Shown one piece after another: positions 24,794 through 35,730 of a DNA stretch of 64,000 bases (position 1 is the stretch's first letter; every line of letters begins with the position of its first letter). Source of the DNA: Brienomyrus brachyistius (Eukaryota; Chordata; Actinopteri; Osteoglossiformes; Mormyridae). A program made the translations under genes and the position numbers. A model generated the notes under the pieces. That model was not told the DNA's origin. It searched no databases and saw only the letters and a list, made by a program, of their open reading frames with translations. The stretch lies in assembly GCF_023856365.1 (NCBI RefSeq), contig NC_064543.1, forward strand, positions 6,465,952 to 6,529,951, given 5' to 3'.

Positions 24794-27064
24794 GAGACAA
24801 CGTTTCCCTTGATTAAGAATATAACAAATAATTAATTAGCTAATCCTGCAATGGATCCAGTACCGGAATACTCCCTCTTCTTAGTAAGGATCCTGGAAGA
24901 GTTGGACGCGAAGTACAGCAGCGTTTCCTACCAGGATCTGTGTAAGTCTCTGTGTGCAAGGTTCGACTTGGTTCACTTGGCCAAACTGCGCAGTCTGCTC
25001 TTCTACACGGCCTGCCTGGACCCCAGCTTCCCAGCCACCCTGTTCAAGGACAAGATGAGGTGTTCCGTGGACGACCAGCAGTCCAAGAAGCTAATGGTTG
25101 CTGCAGACATTGTCACCATGTTCAACCTCATCCAGATGAACGGTGGCACGGCCAAGGACAAGTTGCCAATGGGACCCAGGCCCAAGTTCCATAAGAACCA
25201 GTCTTTTGAGTCCTGTAGGTCGGACACCGACGTGTATAAGTACTCTCACTCCGATAGGGCGTACGACTTGCTCGAAGCCCAGGGACATCCCACGCTGCAA
25301 GTCTCGCCCCGCCCTGAGTCTGGCTGCAACAGCTGCCAGCACTTCATCCCGACCTCTGACCCCAACTTTCTCCTGGGAGTCAGCAAGGATATGAAATGCA
25401 GGGCGGCATCGCTTGATAAGCTCCAGCACCTTCCGCAGTATTCCCGCGGCAGCTCTCCGCCCTGTGAGATGCAGAGCACCTATTTTCCAATGGAGATCGA
25501 CAGCGAATCCACCACGGACCAGGACTCCTTGCATTTAAACCCCGGGATAAAGGAGACGTTTATTTCTAATGCCGAGCCGTTTACGGTTCACTCTTGTGTG
25601 CAGAAGAGAAATATCTTCAAGGAGGATTTTCACAATCTTGTAGCTTTCGCTCCCCAGGTGCTAACCACGGAATCTAATCCGAGCGTTAAAGTGAACGAGG
25701 ACTACCAGAGGAAGGAGCCTCATAAACCCACAGCCTTTTTCAACCACAGCTTTGAGCTGCCATACAGCAACCCCTATTTCGAACCTGTAGGATCCCCCGT
25801 TCAGGATAAGAGGCGGGTGAAACATGAGAGCCTGGACAATCTTCAGGCGTCCACGTACTTCGGGCCGACCACCGTGACGGAGTGCGTTAATACGAGGAAG
25901 ACTTCAGGGAAGCAAAGCAAGCAGCCTCACTGGCCCATAAAAAGCCTGAGTTTGAACACGGAGGAGGGACCTGACTTTGAGAGGTCCTTCCTGGGGGGAC
26001 AGAAGTTCAAAGACGGCCACCGACGCAATGTCAACAACATGGACAATGAGCAGCACTACCAAGGTGCCAAGGAGAAGCAGCCAGTCACCCCCTCGGGGTT
26101 CTGCGTCAAATCTAATGGGCCGAAAATGAAAGACACGGGATCTATGGCCAGCGGTGCTGCTGCAGACAGGCGAGAGGTTAAGAGGCTTAAAGACAAGAGC
26201 ATCAACTGCACGTCTTTTCAGGCAGGAAACGTGGACAGCACGCTGAGCGTAGGGACACAGACTGAGCAGCTTGACCAAAGGAAGCGGAAGGAATTTGCTG
26301 GTCATGGTAAATATGGAGAAAAGCAGCCTTTCAAGCTCTCCGACGAGGACTCCGAGATCGTCAGCGACGATATCAGCGACATTTTCCGCTTCTTGGATGA
26401 CATGAGCGTGTGTGGCTCCACGGGGGTCATCCAGTCATCCTGCTATAACAGCAACGGCTCTCTGTCCCAGGTGACAAAGTCAGACGGGGACAGCACACCT
26501 GAGCACAACACGATTAAGCTGGGAAAGGGCGCCAACAAGTTAGACCGGCTCTTCCACTCACTGGAGAGCTCTGATGACGAGCTGAAGGCCAGCGTTTGTA
26601 AGCTGGTCCTACGGATAGGGGAGATCGAGAAGAAGCTGGAATCCCTCTCCGGTGTCCGGGGTGAGATCTCTCAGGTCCTTTCGAAGCTGAACAGGCTCGA
26701 CGAGAAGATCCAGGAGCCGGAGGCTAGTGGCAGGACAAAAGATGGCAACGTGGCCAACCTCCACCCTCCCGTGTTCCAGTGTCACACCACTGGCCATGCA
26801 GTGAAGGTGGATGGCAGCCCGGAGTGGTGCTGCTCCGACGCCGGCGGGAGCAGCAACGATGGCCTGAGGGTTAAAGCACTGAGGAGAAGTTTCTTCACCA
26901 GAAGGTCCTCCAGGTCCCTCACAGAGGAGAACAGTGCTACAGAATCTAAAGTGGCCAGCATCTCCAACTCCCTGAGAGACTGGAGGGCCGTGTCCTACTC
27001 CAGCCACCCGGGAGATGATGGGAAGGAGAAAGACGGCAAGGATCGGCAGCGAAAGTCGAAGGAG
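24794..27064 (+). CDS. MINAR1: MINAR1, first coding exon (CDS 24851-27064)
   Basis: MINAR1 (KIAA1024, UBTOR) is a membrane-associated, largely disordered protein reported to bind and stabilise NOTCH2 and to restrain mTOR signalling, with neural expression. The exon has a 57-base 5' leader, then ATG at 24851 and 738 codons. The start is the first ATG after the acceptor and gives the conserved N-terminus MDPVPEYSLFLVRILEELDA. Residues 1-105 look helical and ordered (SYQDLCKSLCARFDLVHLAK). Residues about 110-490 are polar and low in order. An acidic patch (DEDSEIVSDDISDIFRFLDD) lies near 496-516, a heptad-like coiled coil at about 563-622, and basic stretches at 679-690 and 725-738. There is no signal peptide. 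The donor GTAAGG starts at 27065 in phase 0. The spliced protein is 888 residues, near the roughly 900 usual for MINAR1; the paralogue MINAR2 is much shorter and lacks most of this exon. Confidence 0.93.
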
Positions 27065-29245
27065 GTAAGGAATGAAAGCAAGCTGACTGTGAGATGTATT
27101 TGATAATTAGATGAGAGCATACATAAAAGGTGCTATAAGAGGAATAAAAATGCAAGCAAAAATATAATTAACTTTCACCATCTTCATACATAGCAGTATG
27201 ACGTGTAGACATATTGCCGGAGTTTTTTTTAAGCTGAACTAACAGTGGCTGAGATTTATCTCGGTTAAACAGTAGTCTGTGAAAAGTTACCTCAGCACTA
27301 AATGACACGTTTGGCGATTGCATCGTTTATTTTCGAGTCCGTAATGAAACTCCATAAATTTTACGGACGCTGATAGTGCCAGAAAGGGCTGACTAATTAT
27401 GTCATTTGCGCAGGTGCTAGTTTGTAATCAAACTCGCAGCCTCGCAGAAGGGGGAGGGCCGAGCCGCTATGAATGGCTCTTTCTAGCTCTGTGGGGGTTA
27501 GACGCATTAACTCCCCCTAACCAGGCGTGCGATCTGCGTGACATATAAATAGAAAGGGCGGTGCTGTTAAATAAGATGTAGGAGATGGGAGATTTTGTGA
27601 CGGAAGGAGTGGCATGACAGAGTGGTTAACCGAAGTGTGGAGACGGCACTGTAGTGCTCCACACTGCATGATCTGCACTGTAAAATGGCCTCTCCTCTGC
27701 TTTCTTTATGAACGATGGCATGTCACTTCCTGGGCACTGGGATTGGGTCCATTTTGGGCTACTTGTTGGGCAGGCCTTAGTCTGATTTGGGTTTTACTGT
27801 AGATTAAGATTACAGTAACACATTAAGGTCCTGGGGGAAAAGCCCTGGACTTAAGTACTGGACTAACTGGACTTGTGGTTAGATCTAAAACAGAGAAGGT
27901 CAGGTGGGCAGTGTGTCATGCCCGTTTGCCTCTCTCTCTGTCCGAGACACATTTCCCTTCATTGTGGTGCTTCTGAGCCCTCCCCTCCTCCCCCCTCCCT
28001 GCCCCCCCCAGGAGTGCTGCCTTCTGCAGTGCACGCTCTCTGGTGCTATTGTGATGCACTCAGTCACAGGAACCCTTTCATTCTAGTTTTGCTTTGCTGC
28101 TGATACCAATAATTTTCTGCGCGGTTGACACAGGAGTCAAAAAATCACCGCGACCTGAACCTCTCGCTCCCCCCCTTCCTGCACCTATTTACCGTCACTC
28201 GCTCCCACTCCTCCTTGGCTTGCCGACATCCCTTCAGGATGGCATCGTTCCCAGATGGCCTTGTGCCAGTATTTCCTGAAATGTCCCCAGAGTATTCAGA
28301 GCAGATATGGGATGAAATATCTGCAGGGCTGCTCATCATAGCTTTCCGTAACCCCTGGCCCTCCTCTGAGTGTTTAATGCTCCCCAGGACGTTTGGGGAG
28401 GACCTTGGCAGGGTTGGCGTCGTAAGGGGGTCGTGCTCCCCAAAATGAGCCGTTGCGGCCCACCATCCACCAAGGACACTATTTTATGTATTTTTTTCAT
28501 CTGAAGAAGAAAAAAAAATGCCAATCTCTGTCAGGGGCGTGGTTATGGATCATCTGCTTTAGCACCCAATCCCCCCCACCAGATCAACAGCTTTTACAAT
28601 CAATAGTCCAAGCGTGTCTCCCCCCCCCCCCCCCATTACATTTGTTTGTTGCTGGGACACAACCTCAGGGAAGTGGAGCGAAACCGAAATTCATCACAGA
28701 AACCAAAGGGAAAAACATCTCCTTTCCAGTACTGGCTGGGTTTTCCCGTGCCTGTCCTCTGCTGGTGCTGCCCCAAAGGATGTGGTGCTTTTCAAATGCC
28801 CGTTAGTTTCCCAGACAACTCTTGCATCATGCAGATGGTGGAATCTGTAAAAAATCCAACCGTGACAAAGGCTCTAGGACTGAGTGGGTCCACACCTGCT
28901 CTAATGAGTCCAGCACGCAGGAACTACCCCAGGTCTAGTGAGTGCTGCAGCAAGGACAGACGCCATGATAAAGCCCCCTGCCCCCCACCTAACAGGTATC
29001 ATGCGCTCCAGAGGTCCCCCATCCCTCCAAAACACCGATCATGCAGACGACCTGTTCCGCAGCACATCTCGAAGTAAACCCGAGGGTCCGTGTCGCGCCT
29101 GGGAGCGATGCAACGGCGACATATTCACACGCAAGGCGCATTTAAAAGCCACACACACAAATGACAGTTGGTAGATTTAACATTGCTTTTTCACACTGGA
29201 TTGCAGGCCATTAGCCTGTTGTGGAATGATGTACATATACAGGGA

Positions 29246-29310
29246 TGGCAGCTAACTCAGTGGGTAGCAGGGAGGCCAGATGCCTCCAGGGCTGTGGGTT
29301 CGAAGTGTAT
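29246..29310 (+). repeat. tRNA-derived SINE head (fragment)
   Basis: GGCAGCTAACTCAGTGGGTA resembles a tRNA A box region and GTGGGTTCGAAG a B box, with spacing like a tRNA gene but no folded acceptor stem. It runs into a short TG-rich stretch. Reads as a SINE head rather than a functional tRNA. Confidence 0.5.
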
Positions 29311-29859
29311 GTGTGTGTGTGTGAGTGTGGGGGTATGGAATGTGGCCGGGCTACCATATACCCTTAACCCTCGATTTAACAAGCTGTCAGATAGGGCATC
29401 TGGAAAATGCAGGAGTCAGGAAGAGTCTGGGGAGAGTGATTTAGAAAAAAAAAACCCAACACAGACCCATGCTAATGTGAAAAAGCTTTTATTGATGTAA
29501 GTGCTTGTTGTATCTCTGCCGATTTTCTGTGACCCATTATGGTTTGACCTGTCTTTTCCATTAGGATCCTGCTGCAGGATGTAGTAAATCCAATTATTTC
29601 CTTAAATATTAGCGAATTACCGTAATATAAATATTGCTGGTAGAGCACCTCAGTGCCGGGGGTGCAGTGTCTCACACCTGCAGGGTTGTGCCTTTCAATC
29701 CCACCCACTCTCTGTGAGCATGTTCTCCCCAGCTCTCTTCCACAGTCCCAAGACGTGCAGTTAGCTTGTAGCTTCACTGGTGTTTTTAAATTGCTCACGT
29801 GCCATAATTCTGCTAGCATATGGGAACTAGACAAACCCGACTCGTACTGCGAAGGGTGA

Positions 29860-30082
29860 CTACGCTGTCAGAAAAGGGGTACAGCCCTGGTACAAGTTTG
29901 TTCCCCAAGGTACAAACAACATTAATGTGCCCCCTGTCTGGACTCAGAGTCCATGTTCTTAAAATGTACATTTACCTACAGCTAAAGGGTACAAATGGCA
30001 GACTCTTGAGGGTACAGTCTCAGTGACAAGTTATTATACCTTCAAAGGTACAAATTGGTACTTAGTTTTCCTGACAGTGTAG
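29860..30082. mobile_element. MITE with CTACRCTGTCAG inverted ends
   Basis: The left end CTACGCTGTCAGAAAAGG is matched inverted at the right end by CCTGACAGTGTAG. The interior is rich in GGTACA motifs (for example AAGGTACAAA twice) and has no coding capacity. Family not identified. Confidence 0.65.
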
Positions 30083-30621
30083 TTGCAGCACGGTTCTGGC
30101 TCGCTTCAGTTTTCATGATTTACCGTGTGCTAATCTCCGCTAGCACGTCTATGAGAATCGGCATGTTACGTTAGCATCAAACACTAGCGAATTAGCGTTC
30201 GCTTGCACAAGTTTGCGTTATGAATCCATTCCGTTCCATTCAGCTGTTCTATGGTAGTAGGAGTCTGGAAATTTTAAAGTTCCAGGTTATCGGGAATGTA
30301 CCGACACATCACAATGTGCGATACTACTAAACCGTGCAATCGGTTGTTTCTTGCCTCATGCATTTCAGTCAGTCGGATGGCGGTGACAACAACCAGCTCG
30401 ATTTGGTCACGCTTTCAGCCCTGCAAGTAAGAAGGGGCCACATGTCAGCGTAGGTACAGGTCAGGTACAGCTTGCAAGATTCACAATGGAATGCCATCTC
30501 TATGTGTTTCGGCTTGGGAAGGGCTTGGTTCTTGGTGGCACTGGAAAAGCGCCGACAGAGTATGACTGTGGGTGTGTCCTGTGATTGACTGGTATCCCGC
30601 CCAGGGTGCACATTTTAATTT

Positions 30622-30844
30622 TACAGGGTGGTTTGGGAAAACCAATTAATATTCATGAGATAATCGCAACCTGATTGGCCAGTGCATGCTGTAGACAATG
30701 TTCACCGGCCAATCGGCTAGATTCTCTCATGAATAGTAGTTTTCCCCAAGCTCCTTGAAAAAACAGTTGATGGGAGCACATTCACCAGCTTATCAAGTTG
30801 CTTCCCTCATGAATATAAATGAGTTTTACAAAACCACCCTGTAC
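30622..30844. mobile_element. MITE with TACAGGGTGGTTT inverted ends
   Basis: TACAGGGTGGTTT at the left and AAACCACCCTGTA at the right form inverted termini. TTCATGAG / CTCATGAAT segments recur inside in both orientations. No coding capacity; a TA target site is possible. Confidence 0.65.
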
Positions 30845-32132
30845 AATGAAAATTTGCAGCCAGGGTGTACCCTAACCCTGTACTTTTTGCTGTCTGGGGA
30901 CGTCTCCATATCCTGCTCTAACCCTCTGCTAGCTACATGGTTGGATGATGAACGCATGTATAAGAATCATCGCTGTTTTGCAAGTTCTTGTGAACGTTTG
31001 TACAAATAAAGTTTAGGTGATTTTTTTTTTACAAGGAGTGTTGCTGAACTGGCCTAGCGAAGCCGGGTCAAAAACGGTTGATCACTAAACTTAAGATCCA
31101 GTTTCAGTACATAGAAAAAGGCACGAAAAATGATTCTGACCCTCTCTGGCCCAGAGAGCACCAGACACATTTATCCTGCTGACAGCTTGGGCTGTATCTG
31201 GTGAATACCAAAAACGCAGTGTGGTTTCCCTGCTACCTGAAAGAGTGATACCAGCGGGAAATTGCATAATGCAAAAGTTACAGTAGGTAGTGACAGGTCA
31301 TTTAATACCAGTGTCAGACCAAGGTTAGAGCGGCAAGGATAAGAAATGCGGGGATGCTGGTAATTATGCCTGCCGATCCCGTGGAACATTCACTCCGCGC
31401 CGGAGATGCACATGCATATTCCAGCAGGCTGCAGATGTTCCCCTTTGTCATCCGAGGACTGTGGGGTTTCAAACCGTGGCTCGTGTGAATGCAGGAGGAC
31501 ACAGGCGACCTGTCACCAGAACATCCCAGGGACTGTCAGAGCGATACCTCCCCGGCTGCCGTGGAGATGGATTCTTACCTCTGGCCACAAGGCCCCTGAG
31601 CTCACATCCAGCTAATGGCTGCCTGCCACCTAAGGATTCTTCTGAGGATGATTCCGCTGGAAAGCGGCTTGCCGCTGCTTCAGGTGTTTGGAGCCGCTTA
31701 CGTGCGGTGGCCCTTTAAGGGACTGACGACGCACGTGACTTCTTGAGGAATTGGAAACATTTGCTCCTGTGAAATTTGGGTGGGAGACACGATAGTGATG
31801 TCACCACTTCTGCCGGTTGCTTCCCATGAAAGCTTCTACACTTTGGATCCTGATTCGGTTTTGTGTCAAGAGTCAGGCGAGAAAACGTGAGCTTATTTCG
31901 AGCTCTGAAATAGCCCAGAGGTACCTTCTGTGTCCCGAGGACCTGCTGGAGGCCGGCTTTATTTTTTTTAGCACAAATAAATTTGGTCATTACGAATCTC
32001 GCCACACAGATGGGGCCCTTCCTGCTTTTAAGTTTGCGTCCTGTAAGGTGCTATTTTCATTCTTCTTCTTGCCTTATTTTCGTCCAGAGTGTTTCAGCGT
32101 TTTTAACCGCGCCTTTTGACCCTCACACACAG

Positions 32133-32387
32133 ACAGAGCGCCAGTGCCAGGCCCCCCAGGTTCACCGCGCATCCAAACCCCTGAAGGACTCCTACGTGGT
32201 TGAGCAGGTGTTCAGCCCGCACCCTTTCCCCCCCTCCGTGAAGTCGCACATGAAGAGCAGCCCCCTCTATACGGACTTGCGGCTCGCCGACCTGTCGGAG
32301 GGCAAGCGAGCGCAGCCATCCTGGACGATCGAGGAGTACAAGCGCAACGCGATGGACAAGAGCAAGCTAGCCACGCTGGACCTGCAA
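32133..32387 (+). CDS. MINAR1: MINAR1, second coding exon
   Basis: Eighty-five codons (protein residues 739-823), phase 0 at both ends: acceptor CACACACAG ends at 32132 and donor GTGAGT begins at 32388. It encodes the conserved juxtamembrane region of the MINAR family, including SYVVEQVFSPHPFPPSVK, MKSSPLYTDLRLADL and PSWTIEEYKRN, the part shared with the short paralogue MINAR2. Skipping this exon would keep the reading frame. Confidence 0.92.
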
Positions 32388-33779
32388 GTGAGTGATGCGT
32401 GATTCTTTGCATTATGGGATTGTTGAAAATATCTCCTTACCGGTCGGGTTTAATCCCAAGGAGGCTGCTTCCTTAGCTTTCAGCTGGGACGGTTCACTCT
32501 CACAGGAATGACTCAGTCCTGAGTTTTCAAGAGATTTGTGAACCTCGAACGGAAAGAAAAGGAATTCAGTATTTACTGGCCTTATCTGGACATGCCAAAC
32601 ATCACTGATGAAAAGCACCTTGCCGGATTGCCGGCAGCCAGATCCCTGAGGGATCGAGGGTGGCAGTTTGCATTTAATTAACCAGGCACAAAGGACCATT
32701 TGCTGATTCTCTTTTCATTGTATTCAATAAACTCACTAAGCTAAACCACTGGCTCAGATTCACCACTGTTGATTCTATTTGATGTTACGTGAGTCATAAG
32801 GGTGAGGGAGGGCGAGATTAAGGTCTCTCTGCTACTTCGAGGTCCATTTCTAAGGATGAGTTAGGACAGTTTGAGGACTCCGTGTTCGTCACGGTCTGTT
32901 GTCAGGATGACCTGGGGTCTGACTGTCTTGTGTCTAAAGGCAGATCAGTAAGAGGCTTTGGAGCGCAGCTGGTGGGCAGGAATGACCCCTGAGATACCTG
33001 ACTGGCAGAAAATGCACAATAACCAGTTATTATTAATATCAGCAGATAGGTAATGTTTTTAATCCTGTTGTTTTAAGCATGTTGCAGTCTCCAGATGAAT
33101 ATCATGCATTAATATTTTTTCCGCACAGAGCAGAAGACCTTTTCATATAGAATGTGCTCCTGGTAGAAGGTTATATTTGTAAACACCTGCAGCTCCAGAT
33201 TTATTTTCAGCTTGTCTACTCAGTGCTGGCGCCATGAACCTAAAACATGTCACCGTGGTTGTCAGATTTACCCACAATCCCATGTAATTTCAGGGCATGG
33301 CCATGGCCTCATTCACACCGCGGTTAATTCTGCCAGCGCTGCTAATGGAAACCGAGGTGTTGGTCCAGCTGCACCGCTGACCAGTGGCATGCGTCTGTCC
33401 AACGGCGCGTGAGATAGCAGCACATCCACCCTCTACAGTCACAATCCACACCCTGGACGTTCACTTGCTACACCCAATACATCACATGCTACGCTGCAGT
33501 GAGCTCATTCTGCACTCCAGCTTCGCCTTATGCTGTACGGCCAGCTGTATTACAATAACGCGCCCCCCCTTTACAGTCAGTATTTTTATTATTTTCATCT
33601 TCAAAGAAATCGCTCCCTCCGCATCAACGAGACTTCGGTTCACTGAGTCTAAGCCTCCGATCCAAGTGCAACATTAAGAAGTCAGTAATTGCAACAGACA
33701 CAGTGTTACGACGCTGTGAGTAATAAAAACAAATTATTTTGGGTGGTAGTTCAGTTTGGCAACTAGACCTTGATCATTA

Positions 33780-33870
33780 GCAGGACGCTCACTGGCGGCT
33801 TTGACGCAGCAGTAATGTAAATTTTATGCAAATGGAGCCGTTTTGGCCAAAGCGGGTGAATCAAACCTGC
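33780..33870. promoter_or_regulatory. Candidate intronic enhancer with POU octamer
   Basis: ATGCAAAT at 33826-33833 lies in non-repetitive sequence of the last MINAR1 intron. Function and conservation are untested; listed because the same octamer recurs in other unique stretches around this gene. Confidence 0.18.
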
Positions 33871-34210
33871 AAAATCTACACGCGACTTGTGTATCTGAGG
33901 GTCAATGGGTCTGCAAAGCACAACTCATATAAAGACCAGTTGAACTTATTTTCTCATTTAAATCTGCTTTAAATCTACTAAGCTCTGCAGGAAGGTACTC
34001 GGGTTAGTCCTAGTTGCTCTGATTGCTGTCAGCACAGCCTAGATCCTTCCCTGGATCCACATAAAAGCTTCACACTGAAAAGTCACAGTTAGCTACATCT
34101 CCAGCAGATGCCAAAACTTGAGGCAGGAGATCTTAGATGCCTGTAGTTTATCCTTAAGGTTCTTGGCACCACTAGAGCCCTCGGTAAGACAACGATAACA
34201 CTATTGCATT

Positions 34211-34357
34211 CAGAGGTCAAGAAAGTAAAATTCCAGACCAAGATTTTGTTTCAACCAAGCAGCTGAGTTCTCTGAATCTTTATATACTCAACTGGTTGGT
34301 TGAAACAAAATCTTGGTCTGGATTTTCACTTTCTTGACCTGAACTATCCACCTCTGA
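34211..34357. mobile_element. MITE family B, copy 1
   Basis: Inverted arms start AGGTCAAGAAAGTAAAATTC on the left and end TCACTTTCTTGACCT on the right; both contain CCAGACCAAGATTTTG or its complement. A second diverged copy lies at 60556-60716. No coding capacity. Confidence 0.75.
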
Positions 34358-34842
34358 ACACGTTCACCTGTTTTCTGGAAAGTGCCTGTGCTTCTGCGTC
34401 ACCTTAAAGCTGGAGTCTGTCCCTCGGGGCAGGGGATACTCACACCGGCCGCCGGTCCTTCTCGTGGACTAATCTAGAGACACAGATTGATATAATGACT
34501 GTATGCCTTGAAGTGAGGGAGGAAGCCAGGGAGAGCATGCAGACTGTACAAGCATAGGAGGAGCCGGGCAGCCATCCAGCTCATGACCTTGGCCTGTGTG
34601 GCGTGTGTCCGCTCCTGGGCCGATGACCATAAGCCACACGCCGTGGAATGATTTATACGCTTTTGCCTGTCATTTTGCAGGCTTGGTTCTCCTTAGCCAG
34701 ACTTAACGCCGTGTGCTGGGAACACAGCTGGGTCACATCGTGTGCCTGGGGTTTGCTGGATTTAAAATGCATTAAAATTGCATTAAAACATGCCCCGGCT
34801 CCCAGGCGCACCAGCCTACCTTCAAACGTGGAGCCGCACCCT

Positions 34843-34865
34843 CCCCCCCCCCCCCCCCCCCCCCC
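34843..34865. repeat. Poly-C run (C23)
   Basis: Longest of about 19 C or G runs of nine or more bases in the window. It follows a CCGCACCCT lead-in within the last MINAR1 intron. Confidence 0.95.
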
Positions 34866-35532
34866 GTCCTGCTCGCTTGTCATGTTTTATTGATAAATAC
34901 CCACTTCTGGTAACTGTTGGAAGCTGCTGGGCTGGTTAAGATTTTGCTAGGAGACAAAAGAATCACTGCTACAATCTTCGGGGGGGGGGGGTGAATCAGT
35001 GCCTGTCGTCTGTCTTCTCAGCTGACCATGTGTGTACCGCTACAGCTGCCAGGTGGAAAGGACAAATTCACCACGACAGCGTTTATCTCTGCTGCCAAAC
35101 TGAAATCATATCCCGTCAACACAAACACGAGGTTTATCGTTCTGACGGGCATTTCTCGAACGGTGTTTGCGGCGAATCATCTTTGAAAATCTGAATGCAT
35201 CCTTAACTTGAGCTTAAAAAAATATATATATCTATGGAAATCTGACTTAATCCCCACCCTGAGCGTTCTGGGACATCCGGAAAGGAGTTTTAAGACCATC
35301 TCTGCGTAGAAACCTACAGCCTCACATCTTTCTCATGTGACTCACCGATACCTCATTTTTGAGACTGCTAATGCTGTTATTCCTCCAGTAACTATTTTAG
35401 GAGAAGTAATTCAAACAAGCTGGGTTCCTGAGAAACGGAAATATACTGCATTAAGCGGTAAAATTTTCCTTCAGGTAAATACACACTCACACATAAACAT
35501 TTCACAAACAACTTATCCTTTATTTCCTCTAG

Positions 35533-35730
35533 GGACAGGAGTCTTTGAACCCCAACAACTTGGAGTACTGGATGGAAGATATTTACACGCCGGGCTACGA
35601 TTCGCTGCTGAAGCGTAAAGAGGCGGAGTTCCGCAGGGCCAAGGTGTGTAAGATCGGAGCCCTGATTGCAGCGGCTGCCTGCACCGTCATCCTGGTGATC
35701 GTGGTGCCCATCTGCACCATGAAGTCATGA
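35533..35730 (+). CDS. MINAR1: MINAR1, last coding exon with transmembrane segment
   Basis: Sixty-five codons plus TGA (residues 824-888). It starts GQESLNPNNLEYWMEDIYTP, followed by a basic stretch (LLKRKEAEFRRAKVCK) and a hydrophobic helix, IGALIAAAACTVILVIVVPI, at residues about 864-883, then only CTMKS. The acceptor CTCTAG ends at 35532. Lacking a signal peptide, with the sole membrane helix at the extreme C-terminus after positive charges, the protein should behave like a tail-anchored protein with the long N-terminal part in the cytosol; this topology is inferred from charge and position. Confidence 0.95.
   Translation, partial: GQESLNPNNLEYWMEDIYTPGYDSLLKRKEAEFRRAKVCKIGALIAAAACTVILVIVVPICTMKS

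Larger units (their letters stand above)
27065..32132 (+). other. MINAR1 intron between first and second coding exons
   Basis: Phase-0 intron of 5.07 kb with GTAAGG donor and CACACACAG acceptor. The frame from the upstream exon stays open for 12 more codons to a TGA ending at 27103, and AATAAA lies at 27142-27147. The intron holds a C15 run at 28620-28634, tRNA-derived SINE pieces at about 29246-29310 and 29650-29770, and two MITEs at 29860-30082 and 30622-30844. The remainder shows nothing recognisable. Confidence 0.85.
32388..35532 (+). other. MINAR1 last intron
   Basis: Phase-0 intron of 3.1 kb with GTGAGT donor and TTCCTCTAG acceptor. It contains a MITE at 34211-34357, the longest poly-C run of the window at 34843-34865, a G12 run at 34980-34991, and an octamer-bearing unique stretch around 33780-33870. 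Nothing else recognisable. Confidence 0.85.

Noticed and set aside
25091..25534. Antisense frame of 147 codons in the MINAR1 exon
   Set aside because: Shadow of the strong coding frame on the plus strand; no independent evidence.
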